Assembly: GCA_019241805.1 (NCBI GenBank)
Contig: JAFAWL010000449.1
Coordinates: forward strand, 1 to 5,626
Length of the DNA: 5,626 bases
Reading direction: 5' to 3'
Source: Actinomycetota bacterium
Lineage (GTDB): Bacteria; Actinomycetota; Actinomycetes; Mycobacteriales; Jatrophihabitantaceae
Below the pieces are notes generated by a model that worked only from the letters and a program-made list of their open reading frames with translations, made no database searches and was not told the DNA's origin. The translations under genes and the position numbers were made by a program. How positions within the stretch are numbered: the first letter of the stretch is position 1; each line of letters begins with the position of its first letter. Positions 5,045 through 5,626 of this stretch are shown here, one piece after another.

Positions 5045-5626
5045 TCAGCGCTGATCGGGATTGACGGCGGATTCGTGCCAGGCGCCGATCACCAGGTGGG
5101 AGATGACGCCGACGATGAGGAACGCGAAGATGCCCAGTAGCACGCACAGGATCACGGCGGTGAACAGCTGCTCGGATTGCAACTGGGCGCTGTAGACATT
5201 GATGAGGGCACCGATTCCGGGCTGGCCCTGCAGGAAGAAGAAATCGCCGACGATCGCGCCGATCACCGATAATCCCGCCGAGGTGCGCAACCCGGTGAAG
5301 AACGCGGGCAGTGCGGCTGGCACCATCAGCTTTCGCAGCCGCACCGGTTTCGGTGCCTTCTGCAGCGTGAACAGGTCGTGCAAGCCTCGATCGACCGATT
5401 GCAGACCGAACAGCACAGTGGTGACGATCGGAAAGATCGAGATCATGACGCAGATCAGCACACGACTGCGGAAGTTGAAGCCGAGGGTGAACCCGATCAG
5501 TGGCACCAGCGCGAGGATCGGAATCGTCTGAATGATGACGGCGTACGGAAACAGCGATCGTTCGATCCACCGGGCTTGGCTCATCAACACGGCCGCGAAC
5601 GTGCCGAGGACGACCGCGATGACGAA
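5045..5626 (-). CDS. ABC transporter permease, SsuC/TauC-like, 5' end cut by right edge
   Basis: The last 193 residues of an inner-membrane permease are present. The frame stays open to the right edge, reading FVIAVVLGTFAAVLMSQARW, so the true start lies outside and the internal GTG at 5590 is not the start. Hydrophobic segments lie at about 1-14, 25-49, 55-75, 115-131 and 155-182 of the visible part. QTIPILALVPLIGF (33-46) and the cytoplasmic EAA loop ending RKLMVPAALPAFFTGLR (98-114), then VIGAIVGDFF (121-130), are typical of the nitrate/sulfonate/taurine permease family. The loop has Lys90 before Ala91 where many relatives have Gly. The gene is followed after 52 bases by the substrate-binding lipoprotein. 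The partner ATPase is not in the window and may be upstream. Confidence 0.93.
   Translation of the reverse strand, partial: FVIAVVLGTFAAVLMSQARWIERSLFPYAVIIQTIPILALVPLIGFTLGFNFRSRVLICVMISIFPIVTTVLFGLQSVDRGLHDLFTLQKAPKPVRLRKLMVPAALPAFFTGLRTSAGLSVIGAIVGDFFFLQGQPGIGALINVYSAQLQSEQLFTAVILCVLLGIFAFLIVGVISHLVIGAWHESAVNPDQR

Noticed and set aside
1..5626. Search for tRNA, rRNA, CRISPR arrays, insertion sequences, attachment sites and riboswitch-like regions
   Set aside because: Nothing matching was seen. Apart from the 219-base divergent region there is no gap above about 60 bases between genes in which to place one.

Overview
The window is GC-rich throughout, with strongly GC-biased third codon positions, GTG start codons and a lipoprotein whose signal peptide is followed by a long serine stretch. 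This suggests a high-GC actinomycete. Nothing in the window fixes the genus. No RNA gene, insertion sequence, CRISPR array or phage gene was seen.

Layout. (1) Positions 1-2667, minus strand: a tightly packed molybdenum-hydroxylase operon. It reads, in order of transcription, a 34-residue small ORF (2667-2563), the molybdopterin-binding large subunit of a xanthine dehydrogenase/CoxL-type enzyme (2563-458), its 2[2Fe-2S] small subunit (458-3), and the first codons of a further gene that leaves the window (6-1). Each junction is a stop/start overlap (TGATG, TGATG, ATGA). (2) Positions 2668-2886: a 219-base divergent intergenic region with several inverted and direct repeats, probably holding both promoters and operators. 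(3) Positions 2887-3681, plus strand: a GntR-family regulator with a HutC-type UTRA ligand domain. (4) Positions 3664-3726: a 14-bp perfect hairpin that encloses the regulator's stop codon, then a smaller hairpin, between convergent genes. (5) Positions 3736-5626, minus strand: part of an ABC importer operon, with the permease (cut by the right edge) followed by a substrate-binding lipoprotein of the NMT1/nitrate-sulfonate-taurine type. No ATPase gene lies in the window.

Working model (inference). The importer would bring in a small, possibly nitrogen-containing or heteroaromatic compound. The cytoplasmic molybdenum enzyme would hydroxylate it, with electrons passing through the Fe-S subunit to a FAD subunit probably encoded just past the left edge. 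The divergently transcribed GntR/UTRA protein would control the enzyme operon, and perhaps itself, in response to a pathway metabolite. The substrate cannot be read from the sequence. The large subunit lacks the CO dehydrogenase active-site loop, so a CO-oxidation role is not supported.

Most of the window is ordinary catabolic accessory content. The least explained elements are the translationally coupled 34-residue ORF, a short connecting segment in the large subunit, and the repeat-rich divergent promoter region.
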